Shown here: positions 17,602-28,822 of the stretch, piece after piece
How the letters are laid out: each line of letters opens with the position of its first letter
Numbering within the stretch: position 1 is the first letter of the stretch
Assembly: GCF_000969605.1 (NCBI RefSeq)
Contig: NZ_JZUE01000010.1
Location: 124,001 to 188,000, forward strand
Reading direction: 5' to 3'
DNA: 64,000 bases
DNA from: Aquincola tertiaricarbonis
Lineage (GTDB): Bacteria; Pseudomonadota; Gammaproteobacteria; Burkholderiales; Burkholderiaceae_C
Program-made: the position numbers and the translations under genes
The notes under the pieces: model-generated
Told to the model about the DNA's origin: nothing
Database searches by the model: none
What the model saw: only the letters and a program-made list of their open reading frames with translations

Positions 17602-18504
17602 TCAGCGCGCCGGCGGCAGGGCCACCGGGGCGGCGGGGCGCGGGCTGTTCATCTGCCAGGCGGCGCGGCCTTCGGAGGCGCTGCGGATCAGGTCTTCCAG
17701 CGCCTCGGCATTGCCGGAGCGGATCACATGCTCCAGCGCATCCAGCGCATGGCGGAAGCGCATCGACTGCTTCAGCGTCTCTTCCCGGTTGGCCAGCAGG
17801 ATATCGCGCCAGATCGTCGGATCGCTGGCGGCGATGCGGGTGAAATCCCGGAAGCCCGGCCCGGCCAGCGACAGGAAATCGTCGCCGCCCGGCTGCTTGG
17901 CCACTGCGCTGAAGTACGCGAAGGCCAGCAGGTGCGGCAGGTGGCTGACGGCGGCGAAGGCGGCGTCATGGTTCTCGGGCGACATGCGCAGCACCTGCGC
18001 CCCGATGGCGGCCCAGACGTCGGTGGCCTTCTGCACCAGGGCCGCGTCGGTCTGTGGCAGCGGCGTGAGGATGACCTGGCGGCCGACGTAGAGGTCGGCG
18101 TCGGCATGGGCGATGCCGGCCTTTTCCTTGCCGGCGATGGGATGCGCCGGCACGAAGCCGCCGATGCGCTCCTTCAGCACGCGGCGCGCGGCATCCACAA
18201 CGTCGCGCTTGGTGGAGCCCACGTCCATGAAGAGCACGCCCGGCTCGACGAGGTGGCGGATGGCCTTGAAGGTGGCTTCCGTGGCCGACACGGGCACGGC
18301 CAGAAGTACGATGTCGGCGCCGGCCACCGCCAGCAGTGCCGACTCGGCGGCCACGTCGATGGCGCCGGCCCGGCGGGCCCGCTCGGTGGTGGAGGGCGAC
18401 TTGCTGTAGCCCACCACATGCTTCACCAGCCCGGCGCGCTTCAGTGCCAGCGCGAACGAGCCGCCCATGAGGCCGCAGCCGATCAGGCCGAGTTGCTGGA
18501 ACAT
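17602..18504 (-). CDS. tyrA: Prephenate dehydrogenase
   Basis: 300 residues, NAD-dependent enzyme of tyrosine synthesis. The Rossmann fingerprint is LGLIGCGLMGGSFALALKRAG, followed by PVSATEATFKAI, VFMDVGSTK-type segment (LFMDVGSTKRDVV), the substrate-site AHPIAGKEKAG and FAAVSHLPHLLAFAYFS. No chorismate mutase domain is attached. Start ATG 18504 (MFQQLGLIGCG) is 2 nt after the pheA stop; an upstream ATG would lie inside pheA and lacks homology. Confidence 0.95.
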   Translation of the reverse strand: MFQQLGLIGCGLMGGSFALALKRAGLVKHVVGYSKSPSTTERARRAGAIDVAAESALLAVAGADIVLLAVPVSATEATFKAIRHLVEPGVLFMDVGSTKRDVVDAARRVLKERIGGFVPAHPIAGKEKAGIAHADADLYVGRQVILTPLPQTDAALVQKATDVWAAIGAQVLRMSPENHDAAFAAVSHLPHLLAFAYFSAVAKQPGGDDFLSLAGPGFRDFTRIAASDPTIWRDILLANREETLKQSMRFRHALDALEHVIRSGNAEALEDLIRSASEGRAAWQMNSPRPAAPVALPPAR

Positions 18505-18506
18505 GG

Positions 18507-19613
18507 TCAGTGGCTGTCGAGCGGGTAGGTGCCCAGCACCTTGAAGAAGTCGCATACCTCGCGCAGCTCACGCATGGCCGCAGCCACCGGCGGATCCTCC
18601 GGATGGCCTTGCAGGTCGACGTAGAAGTAGTACTCCCACTGGCCCGAGCGGGCCGGGCGCGACTCGAAGCGGGTCATCGACACGCCGTGGCGCTTCAGCG
18701 GCACCAGCATGTCGTGCACGGCGCCGGGCCGGTTGACCACCGACACCACCAGGCTGGTGCAGTCGTGCCCCGAGCGGCTGGGCTGCGGATGGCGGTCGGG
18801 GTGGGTGACCACCGCGAAGCGGGTGCGGTTGTGGGGATCGTCCTGGATGGCGCGGCCCACCACATGCAGGCCGTATTCGCTGGCGGCGCGCTCGCTGGCG
18901 ATCCCGGCCAGCTTCGGGTCGGTGCCGGCCAGCCGCGCGCCCTCGGCATTGCTGGCCACCGGCCGGCGTTCCACATGCGGCAGGTGGTTGCTGAGCCAGC
19001 CGTGGCACTGCGCCAGCGCCTGCGGGTGGGCGCACACCGCCTCGATGCCTTCCAGCGAATCGACGCTGCGCAGCAGGTTCTGCCGCACCATCAGGCTGGT
19101 CTCGCCGATGATGAACAGCGGCGTGGTGAGGAACAGGTCCAGCGAGCGCGTGACCACGCCCTCGTTCGAGTTCTCCACCGGCACCACGCCGAAATCGGCC
19201 GCGCCCGAGGTGGTGACGTGGAACACCTCGTCGGCATTGGCACACGGCACCCGCACGATGGAAGCGCCGAAGTAACCCAGCGCCGCTTCCTCGCTGAAGG
19301 TGCCGGCCGGGCCGAGGTAGGCCACGCGCATCGGCGTTTCCAGCGAGCGGCAGGCCGACATGATCTCGCGCCAGATCGGGGCCACGCTGTCCGAGCGCAG
19401 CGGGCCGGCGTTGATGCGCTTGAGGCCGTCGATCACCTGCGCCTCACGCTCGGGGCGAAAGACCACCGAGCCTTCCTTCTTCTTGATCTCGCCCACCGCC
19501 AGCGCCAGCGCGGCGCGGCGGTTCAGCAGCGCCAGCAGGTCGCGGTCCAGCGTGTCGATCTGGTGGCGCAGCGCCAGCAGCTCCGGCGGCGTGGAAGAGG
19601 AGGGTTCGGCCAT
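18507..19613 (-). CDS. pheA: Bifunctional chorismate mutase / prephenate dehydratase
   Basis: 368 residues (P-protein). Residues about 1-95 are an AroQ chorismate mutase (LRHQIDTLDRDLLALLNRRAAL), the middle is prephenate dehydratase (VAYLGPAGTFSEEAAL, FGVVPVENSNEGVV) and the C terminus an ACT domain with TSLVVSVVNRPGAVHDML and TRFESRPARSGQWEYYFYVD, the Phe-binding ESRP motif. Feedback inhibition by phenylalanine is therefore expected. Sits between the DUF2059 gene and tyrA. Confidence 0.96.
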   Translation of the reverse strand: MAEPSSSTPPELLALRHQIDTLDRDLLALLNRRAALALAVGEIKKKEGSVVFRPEREAQVIDGLKRINAGPLRSDSVAPIWREIMSACRSLETPMRVAYLGPAGTFSEEAALGYFGASIVRVPCANADEVFHVTTSGAADFGVVPVENSNEGVVTRSLDLFLTTPLFIIGETSLMVRQNLLRSVDSLEGIEAVCAHPQALAQCHGWLSNHLPHVERRPVASNAEGARLAGTDPKLAGIASERAASEYGLHVVGRAIQDDPHNRTRFAVVTHPDRHPQPSRSGHDCTSLVVSVVNRPGAVHDMLVPLKRHGVSMTRFESRPARSGQWEYYFYVDLQGHPEDPPVAAAMRELREVCDFFKVLGTYPLDSH

Positions 19614-19632
19614 GTCGAGCGGGATGGAAGGT

Positions 19633-20201
19633 TTACTTGGCGCCGCTGGCCTTGCCGGCGGCGGGCCGGGAAGCCTCGTTGGCGGGCGCGCTGATGCCCA
19701 GCGTGCTGCGCACCTTGGACTGCAGTGCCTGCAGCTTGGGGTCCAGCGCGGGCGCCGCTTCCACGATGAGCTTCTGCGCGAAGGCGTTCTGGATCTCCGG
19801 CGCCACCTGCTGGTACTTCTTGTTCACCGGCGACTCCAGCCAGGCCAGCAGCGCCTTCAGCTCCTCCTCGGTGAACTTCTCTTCCATCTGCGCGCCCAGG
19901 GTGCTGGGCGCCAGTTTCATCGCGCGGTCGCGCAGCACCGGCACCGCCTCGTCGACGAACTTGCGCACGTCGGCCTCGATCTGCTTGCCGGTCGCTTCGC
20001 GCTTGTCGGCCGGCAGCTGCTGCAGGGCGTTGCCCGCGGCCTGCATCATCTGCAGCGCGGGGCGCTCGGCGATGCTCTTGGCGATGTTCTCGATGGCGGG
20101 TTGCTGGGCCGCGAGGATCTTGTCCACCAGCTGTTTCTTGGTCTGCGCGTGCGCGCCGACCGCGGCGACCACCAGGGCCGCCATCAGCAGGGTCTTCTTC
20201 A

Positions 20202-20202
<1 letters not shown>
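19633..20202 (-). CDS. DUF2059 periplasmic protein
   Basis: 189 residues: a signal peptide (MKKTLLMAALVVAAVGAHA) and an all-helical DUF2059 region (EMEEKFTEEELKALLAWLESPVNKKYQQV is its conserved face, of which FTEEELKALLAWLESP is seen). Function of the family is unknown. The start overlaps the gyrA stop by 1 nt (TGATG), so it is cotranscribed with gyrA. In many relatives serC lies at this place instead. Confidence 0.85.
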
Positions 20203-22835
<2,633 letters not shown>

Positions 22836-22892
22836 GGGGGCGGCAAACGCGGGCGGCGCGGGTGCGCCGTGACCTGTGGGATGAGACGCGGG

Positions 22893-22922
22893 ATTCTAAG
22901 CGGCAGTGCTTTGTCGCTCGAA
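22893..22922 (-). promoter_or_regulatory. Candidate gyrA promoter
   Basis: On the minus strand TTCGAG (22922-22917), an 18-nt spacer and TAGAAT (22898-22893), about 58 nt before the gyrA ATG. The -10 is close to consensus; the -35 is weak. Confidence 0.45.
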
Positions 22923-23014
22923 AGCAACACAGGCGTTACCTCCCGGCCGGGCAGTTGCCAAAATGGGGCCAGCCGAGCGCCGTATGGCACAATCCTTCGC
23001 GTCGGTGGTGGCGC

Positions 23015-23044
23015 TTGACAAACAAGGCGCTTGCCAAGTTATAC
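23015..23044 (+). promoter_or_regulatory. Strong sigma-70 promoter of ompA
   Basis: TTGACA (23015-23020), 18-nt spacer, TTATAC (23039-23044). The start would be near 23051, leaving a leader of about 50 nt that ends in the GAGAGGAGAATCA ribosome site. A consensus -35 fits an abundant outer membrane protein. Confidence 0.75.
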
Positions 23045-23101
23045 GCTTCCGAATTTGGACGTTACGCAGCACAACTGCGGCTTTCCTTGAGAGGAGAATC
23101 A

Positions 23102-23755
23102 ATGAAGAAACTGAACACCGTGGCGGTGCTGTTCGCATCGGTCGCGCTCGCCGCTCCGCTGTCGACGGCCTTCGCCCAAGCGCAGACGAACGACAATTGG
23201 CGCAATGCCGACGGTACCGTCTGGAAGAACGGCACCAACGAACTGTGCTGGCGCGATGCCAACTGGACCCCCGCCACGGCGGATCCCAGCTGCGACGGCG
23301 CGCTGAAGCCGGCCGCTCCGGCTCCGGCTCCGGCTCCGCAGGCTGCCCCGGCACCCGCTCCGGCTCCCGCCCCGGCACCGGTCCGCCCGGCTCCGGTCAG
23401 CGAAAAGGTCACCTACGCCGCCGACGCCTTCTTCGACTTTGACAAGTCGGTCCTGAAGCCGGAAGCCCGCGCCAAGCTGGACGACCTGGTCAGCAAGACC
23501 GGCGGCATCAACCTGGAAGTCATCATCGCCGTGGGTCACACCGACTCCGTCGGCAGCGATGCCTACAACCAGCGTCTGTCGGTGCGTCGCGCCGAAGCCG
23601 TGAAGACCTACCTGGTCTCCAAGGGCGTCGAGAAGAACCGCGTCTACACCGAAGGCAAGGGCGAAAAGCAGCCCGTCGCCGATAACAAGACCGCCGATGG
23701 CCGCGCGAAGAATCGCCGCGTGGAAATCGAAGTGGTTGGCACGCGCAATAAGTAA
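23102..23755 (+). CDS. ompA: OmpA-family outer membrane protein
   Basis: 217 residues: signal peptide (MKKLNTVAVLFASVALAAPL, cleavage after AFA), a short region with two cysteines (NELCWRDANW and DPSCDG), an Ala-Pro repeat linker of about 35 residues, and a C-terminal OmpA peptidoglycan-binding domain (FFDFDKSVLKPEARAKLDDL, VGHTDSVGSDAYNQRLSVRR, NRRVEIEV). There is no eight-stranded barrel, so it is a compact OmpA-like anchor. Start ATG 23102 follows GAGAGGAG. Divergent from gyrA, with a strong promoter and its own terminator. Confidence 0.93.
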   Translation: MKKLNTVAVLFASVALAAPLSTAFAQAQTNDNWRNADGTVWKNGTNELCWRDANWTPATADPSCDGALKPAAPAPAPAPQAAPAPAPAPAPAPVRPAPVSEKVTYAADAFFDFDKSVLKPEARAKLDDLVSKTGGINLEVIIAVGHTDSVGSDAYNQRLSVRRAEAVKTYLVSKGVEKNRVYTEGKGEKQPVADNKTADGRAKNRRVEIEVVGTRNK

Positions 23756-23775
23756 TCGGTTCTCCGGTTCTTAAA

Positions 23776-23805
23776 CAAACCCCGCTCCGGCGGGGTTTGT
23801 CATTT
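23776..23805 (+). terminator. Terminator after ompA
   Basis: Perfect 10-bp stem CAAACCCCGC/GCGGGGTTTG (23776-23785, 23790-23799) with a TCCG loop, followed by the weak T-tract TCATTT. Confidence 0.8.
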
Positions 23806-23835
23806 GTGCGGCAAGTATCTCCAGTTGGGTCGCGG

Positions 23836-23841
23836 TAGGAT
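23836..23841 (+). promoter_or_regulatory. -10-like hexamer or ribosome site of ubiG
   Basis: TAGGAT ends 7 nt before the ubiG ATG. It could be a -10 box of a leaderless transcript, or its AGGA could serve as Shine-Dalgarno; sequence alone cannot decide. Confidence 0.3.
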
Positions 23842-23848
23842 GTAAATC

Positions 23849-24553
23849 ATGATGAATGCCGATCCTCAAGAACTGGCCAAATTCAGCGAGCTGGCCCATC
23901 GCTGGTGGGATCCCGAGAGCGAATTCAGGCCGCTGCACCAGATCAATCCGCTGCGGCTGGGTTGGATCGAACAGTCCGTTCCAGTGGCCGGCAAGCGGGT
24001 GCTGGACGTCGGCTGCGGCGGCGGCATCCTGGCGGAGTCGATGGCCCAGCGCGGCGCCAAGGTGCTCGGCATCGACCTGGCGGACAAGCCGCTGAAGGTG
24101 GCCCAGCTGCATGCGATGGAGTCAGGCGTCGACGGCGTGGAGTACCGCCAGGTGGCCGCCGAGGCGTTGGCGGCGGAGCAGCCCGCCAGCTTCGACGTGG
24201 TGACCTGCATGGAGATGCTGGAACATGTGCCCGATCCGTCGTCGGTGGTGCGTGCCTGCGCCACCTTGGTGAAGCCGGGCGGCTCGGTCTTCTTCTCCAC
24301 CATCAACCGCAATGCCAAGGCCTTCCTGTTTGCCATCGTGGGCGCCGAGCATGTGCTGCAGTTGCTGCCCAAGGGCACGCATGAATATGCCAAGTTCATC
24401 CGCCCCAGCGAGCTGGCGCGCTGGTGTCGCGAGTCGGGGCTGCTGCTGGGCGAGACCAAGGGCATGGAATACAACCCGCTGACGCGCCGCTACTGGCTGT
24501 CGGCCGACACCAGCGTGAACTACTTGGTGGCGTGCCGGAAGCCGCTGGCATGA
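23849..24553 (+). CDS. ubiG: Ubiquinone biosynthesis O-methyltransferase
   Basis: 234 residues, SAM-dependent enzyme that performs both O-methylations of ubiquinone synthesis. It opens with [33 protein letters not shown], characteristic of UbiG, then the SAM motif [16 protein letters not shown], the acidic EMLEHVPDP post-motif and [18 protein letters not shown], the membrane-contact segment. Stop overlaps the gph start (ATGA). The ompA-ubiG-gph order is widespread in Burkholderiales. Confidence 0.97.
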   Translation: MMNADPQELAKFSELAHRWWDPESEFRPLHQINPLRLGWIEQSVPVAGKRVLDVGCGGGILAESMAQRGAKVLGIDLADKPLKVAQLHAMESGVDGVEYRQVAAEALAAEQPASFDVVTCMEMLEHVPDPSSVVRACATLVKPGGSVFFSTINRNAKAFLFAIVGAEHVLQLLPKGTHEYAKFIRPSELARWCRESGLLLGETKGMEYNPLTRRYWLSADTSVNYLVACRKPLA

Positions 24554-25218
24554 GCGGCCGCGCCATCCGCACGGTGCTGTTCGACCTGGACGGCACGCTG
24601 ATCGACAGCGCGCCCGACCTGGCCGGTGCCGTCAACAGCCTGCGGGAACGCAAGGGCCTCGCGCCGGTGCCCTATGCACGCCTGCGGCCCATGGTGGGCA
24701 CCGGTGCGCGCGGCATGATCGGCGCCGCCTTCGGCCTCCAACCGGGCGACGAGGGCTTCGACGCGCTGCGCGACGAGTTCCTGGCGCTGTACGAGCGCAA
24801 CCTGCTGCAGCACACCCGGGTGTTCGAGCAGATGGTGCCGGTGCTGGACGCCCTGGATGCGGCGGGCCTGCGCTGGGGCATCGTCACCAACAAGGCCGAG
24901 CGCTTCACGCTGCCTGTGGTGCAGGGCCTGGGCCTGGACGTGCGTGCGGGCGCGGTGGTGTGCGGCGACACCACGCCGCATGCCAAGCCGCATCCCGCGC
25001 CCTTGCTGGAGGCGGCGCGGCGCATCGGCGCCGATCCGTCCGCATGTGTTTACGTCGGCGACGACCTGCGCGACGTGCAGGCCGGCCGCGCCGCCGGCAT
25101 GGCCACGCTGGCCGCGGCCTGGGGATACCTCGGCCAGGGCGACGCGATCGGCAGCTGGGGTGCGGATGGCTTGATCGATATGCCCGGCGAACTCTTGAAA
25201 TGGCTGGACCTGGCTTAA
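24550..25218 (+). CDS. gph: Phosphoglycolate phosphatase (HAD)
   Basis: 222 residues, HAD subfamily IA. Motif [17 protein letters not shown], motif II IVTNKAE, motif III Lys in [12 protein letters not shown] and motif [20 protein letters not shown]. Located after ubiG as in many relatives, where it is called either phosphoglycolate phosphatase or MupP-like. MupP (N-acetylmuramate 6-phosphate phosphatase) shares this neighbourhood in pseudomonads, so the substrate is not settled. ATG 24550 overlaps the ubiG stop. The stop is 13 nt before tmRNA. Confidence 0.85.
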   Translation: MSGRAIRTVLFDLDGTLIDSAPDLAGAVNSLRERKGLAPVPYARLRPMVGTGARGMIGAAFGLQPGDEGFDALRDEFLALYERNLLQHTRVFEQMVPVLDALDAAGLRWGIVTNKAERFTLPVVQGLGLDVRAGAVVCGDTTPHAKPHPAPLLEAARRIGADPSACVYVGDDLRDVQAGRAAGMATLAAAWGYLGQGDAIGSWGADGLIDMPGELLKWLDLA

Positions 25219-25231
25219 ACTACGCAGTCCT

Positions 25232-25604
25232 GGGGCCGACCTGGTTTCGACGTGGGTACGGATCCGGCGCAGGGCATGCCGAGCACCAGTTCGCTCGTAA
25301 AACCACTGGAAACAAAGTAACTGCGAACGACGAACGTTTCGCCCTCGCCGCTTAACACCGGTGAGCCTCTCAACGGTTGGCCGATGGGCCGGGCTGAAGG
25401 TCGCAAGATCCTAGGCTGAGAGGTCATTCACATTGGCTGGTTCTGGGCCGGGTCACTCGGTTCAGGACGAGATTAAGTGACTGGCGTGAAAGGTAGCGTG
25501 CTGCTGCGCGACCTGAGCGTGAGACTCCAAATCAGCCAGCTACGCATGTAGAACTGTCCGGTGATGGTTCGCGGACGGGGGTTCGATTCCCCCCGGCTCC
25601 ACCA
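25232..25604 (+). ncRNA. ssrA: tmRNA (SsrA)
   Basis: About 373 nt. The 5' end GGGGCCG pairs with CGGCTCC before the 3' ACCA, closing the acceptor stem, and GGTTCGATTCCCC near the 3' end is the T-loop. The tag frame starts with GCG at 25323 and stops with TAA at 25353-25355, coding ANDERFALAA, a proteolysis tag ending in the usual ALAA. It rescues stalled ribosomes with SmpB, which is not in the window. CCA is encoded. Confidence 0.97.
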
Positions 25605-25616
25605 AACCACGATCAA

Positions 25617-25650
25617 GGCTCCGTCGGTGACGACGGGGCCTTTTTCTTTT
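25617..25650 (+). terminator. Terminator after ssrA
   Basis: Stem GGCTCCGTCG/CGACGGGGCC (25617-25626, 25631-25640; one G-U pair) with a GTGA loop, followed by TTTTTCTTTTTC. Confidence 0.9.
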
Positions 25651-25672
25651 TCCATCCGAAACTGTACTTTCG

Positions 25673-25725
25673 TCTGGATCTGGACTAGATTCGGCATCAT
25701 GTACGAATCTGGATGGGCATTGTGA
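25673..25725 (+). promoter_or_regulatory. Putative operator and mini-ORF of the RES toxin-antitoxin pair
   Basis: Three direct TCTGGA repeats (25673-25678, 25679-25684, 25708-25713) flank TAGATT (25686-25691), a plausible -10. Seven nt after it an ATG (25699) opens an 8-codon ORF (MYESGWAL, stop 25723-25725) that overlaps the antitoxin start at 25713 in another frame. Autoregulation by the antitoxin is inferred from family behaviour. Confidence 0.35.
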
Positions 25726-26141
25726 CCGCGCTCCCTGCCTCGCAATCCGCCGCGCCCGACATCACCGAGCAGCAAATGGCCGCCGCAGGCTTGCGGGCCT
25801 TCGAGCGCATTGCCGCCTTGTGGGGCTTGTCGGTGGACGAGCAGCTGGTGTTGCTGGGCAGCCCCGGCCGGTCCACGCTGTTTGCGTGGCGCAAGCAGCC
25901 GGACAAGGCCCACCTGTCGCGCGATACCCTGGAGCGGCTGTCCAACCTGCTGGGCATCTACAAGGCGCTGCAGATCCTGCTGCCCGACACCGCGGCGGCC
26001 GACGCCTGGGTGCGCCAGCCCAACACGGCCACGCCGTTCGGTGGCCGCAGCGCGCTCGACCGCATGCTGGCGGGCAACCTGAGCGACCTGACCGCGGTGC
26101 GCCAGTACCTGGACGCGGTGCGCGGAGGCGGATGGTCGTGA
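25713..26141 (+). CDS. Xre/MbcA/ParS-family antitoxin
   Basis: 142 residues. The N-terminal half is an Xre-like helix-turn-helix (LGSPGRSTLFAWRKQPDKAHLSRDTLERLSNLLGIYKAL). The C-terminal half is the DUF2384 toxin-binding domain (WVRQPNTATPFGGRSALDRMLAGNLSDLTAVRQYLDAVRGGGW). These neutralise RES-domain toxins, and the toxin gene follows with a 10-nt overlap. ATG 25713 is assumed; no clear Shine-Dalgarno is seen, and GTG 25722 is an alternative. Placed about 110 nt after tmRNA. Confidence 0.88.
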   Translation: MGIVTALPASQSAAPDITEQQMAAAGLRAFERIAALWGLSVDEQLVLLGSPGRSTLFAWRKQPDKAHLSRDTLERLSNLLGIYKALQILLPDTAAADAWVRQPNTATPFGGRSALDRMLAGNLSDLTAVRQYLDAVRGGGWS

Positions 26142-26809
26142 CTGCAGTACGCCGCATCCGCTGGGCGCAGGCCTGCCGGATCGTGCCCACCCGCCATCCC
26201 TCGGTGTACCTGTTCGACCGCGTGGCCGGTCCGGATGATTTCGATGCGCTGTATGCGCTGGAATCGATGACCAATGACCGCGTGCGCGACGAAGTGGGGC
26301 AGATCCACCTGGTGCCGCCGCAAGACCGCATCTTCGGTCCCGGCACCGGGCCGATCATGGCCGCCTTCACCCACCTTAATCCGCTGGGCAGCCGCTTTTC
26401 CGACGGCAGCTTCGGCGTGTTCTATGCGGCTGCCGACCGTGCCACCGCGGTGGCCGAGACGCGCTACCACCATGGCCGCTTCCTTGCAGCCACCGCGCAG
26501 GGGCCGATGCACCTGCCGATGCGGCTGTACAAGGTGAGCATCGACGCCCGCCTGCACGACCTGCGGCCTGACGACGCGGCGCCCGAAGCCGTCTACCACC
26601 CGGATGACTACCGCGCTGCCCAGGCCCTGGGCCGGCAGCTGCACGACCAGGGCTCGGCCGGCGTGGCCTACCGCAGCGTGCGCCATCCCGGCGGGCAGTG
26701 CGTGGGCCTGTTCAAACCCACCGGCGCACGCGGCTGCGTGCATGCGGCCGTGCTGCTGTATGCCTGGGACGGCAAGGCCTTCACCGACGTGTACGAAAAG
26801 GTGGAATGA
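26132..26809 (+). CDS. RES-domain toxin
   Basis: 225 residues, RES family; characterised members degrade NAD+ and stop growth. The RES signature is visible: Arg and Glu in RFSDGSFGVFYAAADRATAVAETRYHHGRF (about residues 86-115) and Ser in VAYRSVRHPGGQCVGLF near the C terminus. Start ATG 26132 overlaps the antitoxin end; GTG 26138 (GTGA) is nearly as good. The stop overlaps the next gene (ATGA), so the DUF1624 gene may be cotranscribed with the toxin. Confidence 0.88.
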   Translation: MVVTAVRRIRWAQACRIVPTRHPSVYLFDRVAGPDDFDALYALESMTNDRVRDEVGQIHLVPPQDRIFGPGTGPIMAAFTHLNPLGSRFSDGSFGVFYAAADRATAVAETRYHHGRFLAATAQGPMHLPMRLYKVSIDARLHDLRPDDAAPEAVYHPDDYRAAQALGRQLHDQGSAGVAYRSVRHPGGQCVGLFKPTGARGCVHAAVLLYAWDGKAFTDVYEKVE

Positions 26810-27540
26810 ACACGCAGCGCCTGGCCTGGCTGGATGCGCTGCGCGGCGCGGCCATCGTGTGGATGATGGGCTTCCACCTCAGCTTCGACCTGCACCAGTT
26901 CCGGCTGATCCCGGCGCAGGACTTCTACGAAGACCCGTTCTGGACGGTGCAACGCACCGCCATCGTCAGCCTGTTCCTGCTGTGTGCCGGCGCGGGCCAG
27001 GCAGTGGCGCTGCGGCAGGGCCAGGTACCGGGCCGCTTCTGGCGGCGCTGGCTGCAGGTGGCGGCTTGCGCGGTGCTGGTCTCGGTCGGCTCCGCCTGGA
27101 TGTTTCCGCGCAGCTGGATCAGCTTCGGCGTGCTGCATGGCATTGCGCTGATGCTGCTGGTGCTGCGCGCCACGCTGCGGCCCCGCTGGCTGTCCGCGCC
27201 GTGGCTGCCTGCGCTGCTGTTGGCGGCCGGCGCACTGGCGGTGCTGGCACCGCTGGTGATCGAGCACCCGTTCTTCGACAACCGCTGGACCAACTGGGTG
27301 GGCCTGGTGACCCGCAAGCCGGCCACCGAGGACTATGTGCCGCTGCTGCCCTGGCTGGGCGTGATGCTGTGGGGCGTGGCGGCCATGCTGTGGTGGCTGC
27401 GGCGGCCACAGGCGCCTGTGCAGCGGCCGCTGTCCGGCTGGGCCCGGCCGCTGGTGTGGCTGGGGCGCCGGCCGCTCACCGTGTACATGCTGCACCAGCC
27501 GGTTTTCATCGGCCTGCTGACGCTCCTGCAGCGGGCTTGA
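26806..27540 (+). CDS. DUF1624 membrane protein (acyltransferase-like)
   Basis: 244 residues with about six membrane helices. The N-terminal RLAWLDALRGAAIVWMMGFHLSFDL carries the conserved LDALRG...M..FH pattern of the DUF1624/heparan-alpha-glucosaminide acetyltransferase clan, and the C terminus (LGRRPLTVYMLHQPVFIGLL) is the matching conserved end. Enzyme activity in bacteria is largely unproven. Overlaps the RES toxin gene by 4 nt, an unexpected partner. Confidence 0.82.
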   Translation: MNTQRLAWLDALRGAAIVWMMGFHLSFDLHQFRLIPAQDFYEDPFWTVQRTAIVSLFLLCAGAGQAVALRQGQVPGRFWRRWLQVAACAVLVSVGSAWMFPRSWISFGVLHGIALMLLVLRATLRPRWLSAPWLPALLLAAGALAVLAPLVIEHPFFDNRWTNWVGLVTRKPATEDYVPLLPWLGVMLWGVAAMLWWLRRPQAPVQRPLSGWARPLVWLGRRPLTVYMLHQPVFIGLLTLLQRA

Positions 27541-27603
27541 TGCAGGGCAAAGGCGGCGCGGGCCGCCTGCGCATACTCGTTGCGTCAACCGCAGGAGTAC
27601 GCA

Positions 27604-28026
27604 ATGAAGATCCTCATCGCCGCCGATGGCAGCCCCTACACCAAGCGCATGCTGGCCTACGTGGCGGCGCATGACGAATGGCTGGGCCCGCAGCACGAAT
27701 ACACCGTGCTGCACGTGGAGCCCACCTTGCCTCACAACGCCGCCCACATGCTTGGCCGCGAAGTGTGCGAGCGCTACTACCGCGACCAGGCCGCCGAGGT
27801 GCTGGACCCGGTGCGCAAGTTCTTCGAGCAGCAATCGCTGAAGGCCAGCTTCCTGTCCAAGATCGGGCCCTCGGCCGCGACGATTGCCGAAGCGGCCGAC
27901 CACGGCAGGTTCGACATCCTGATGATGGGCTCGCATGGCCACGGCGCACTGGCCAGCATGGTGTTGGGCTCCGTCACGGCCAAGGTGCTGGGGCTGTGCA
28001 AGGTGCCGGTGCTGATCGTGCGCTGA
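27604..28026 (+). CDS. Universal stress protein
   Basis: 140 residues, UspA fold. It starts [20 protein letters not shown] after a CAGGAG ribosome site, and ends with the ATP-binding G-2x-G-9x-G(S/T) pattern in [35 protein letters not shown] second Usp gene lies at 31007. Role in stress survival is general to the family. Confidence 0.93.
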   Translation: MKILIAADGSPYTKRMLAYVAAHDEWLGPQHEYTVLHVEPTLPHNAAHMLGREVCERYYRDQAAEVLDPVRKFFEQQSLKASFLSKIGPSAATIAEAADHGRFDILMMGSHGHGALASMVLGSVTAKVLGLCKVPVLIVR

Positions 28027-28057
28027 CCGCGCGCAGGGTGCCCGCCGCCGCGGGTCG

Positions 28058-28063
28058 TACCAT
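28058..28063 (+). promoter_or_regulatory. -10 hexamer of rlmB
   Basis: TACCAT ends 6 nt before the rlmB ATG with no Shine-Dalgarno between, as expected for a leaderless mRNA. Confidence 0.45.
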
Positions 28064-28069
28064 GCGGGC

Positions 28070-28822
28070 ATGAGTTCCAAGGTCCTGTTCGGCTTCCATG
28101 CCGTCACCGTGCGCTTGAAGACGGCTCCGTCGTCCATCAGCGAGATCCACGTCGATTCCACCCGCCGCGACGCCCGCATGCGGCAGTTCGTCGAGCGCGC
28201 CAAGGAGGCCGGCGCCAAGCTGGTGGACAGCGACGACGAGCGCCTGTCGCGCATCGGCGGCACCACCCGCCACCAGGGCGTGGTGGCCAAGGTGAGCCCG
28301 CTGGTGCAGCAGCACAGCCTGGACGACGTGCTGGACCAGGTGCCCGGCGATCCGCTGGTGCTGGTGCTGGACGGCGTGACCGACCCGCACAACCTGGGCG
28401 CCTGCCTGCGCGTGGCCGATGGCGCCGGTGCCCATGCGGTGGTGGCCCCGCGCGACCATGCCGTGGGCCTCAATGCCACGGTGGCCAAGGTGGCCAGCGG
28501 CGCCGCCGAGACCGTGCCTTACCTGATGGTGACCAACCTGGCCCGCACCCTCAACGAGCTGAAGGACCGCGGGCTGCGGATCATCGGCACCAGCGACGAT
28601 GCCGAGCGCACGGTGTACGACGTGGACCTCACCGGCCCGGTGGCGCTGGTGCTGGGCGCCGAGGGGCCCGGCATGCGGCAGCTCACGCGCAAGACCTGCG
28701 ACGAGCTGGTGCGCATCCCGATGCGCGGCGCGGTGGAGAGCCTGAACGTCTCCGTCGCCTCCGGCGTGTGCCTGTACGAAGCCCTGCGCCAGCGCGGCGG
28801 GGCGGGCGGCGCCGGTGCCTGA
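28070..28822 (+). CDS. rlmB: 23S rRNA (guanosine(2251)-2'-O)-methyltransferase
   Basis: 250 residues, SPOUT/TrmH family. The N-terminal substrate-binding part starts [16 protein letters not shown]. The knotted C-terminal domain has the three SpoU motifs: [36 protein letters not shown] and [24 protein letters not shown]. Modifies the ribosomal P loop. Overlaps the sirtuin gene by 8 nt. Confidence 0.95.
   Translation: MSSKVLFGFHAVTVRLKTAPSSISEIHVDSTRRDARMRQFVERAKEAGAKLVDSDDERLSRIGGTTRHQGVVAKVSPLVQQHSLDDVLDQVPGDPLVLVLDGVTDPHNLGACLRVADGAGAHAVVAPRDHAVGLNATVAKVASGAAETVPYLMVTNLARTLNELKDRGLRIIGTSDDAERTVYDVDLTGPVALVLGAEGPGMRQLTRKTCDELVRIPMRGAVESLNVSVASGVCLYEALRQRGGAGGAGA

Noticed and set aside
15751-18528. 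925-codon plus-strand open frame opposite aroA-cmk and tyrA
   Set aside because: Antisense to two well-supported genes, composition typical of a shadow frame.
25605-25712. Duplicate attachment site of the ssrA 3' end
   Set aside because: No second copy of the tmRNA 3' sequence was seen downstream, so there is no direct evidence of an integrated island.
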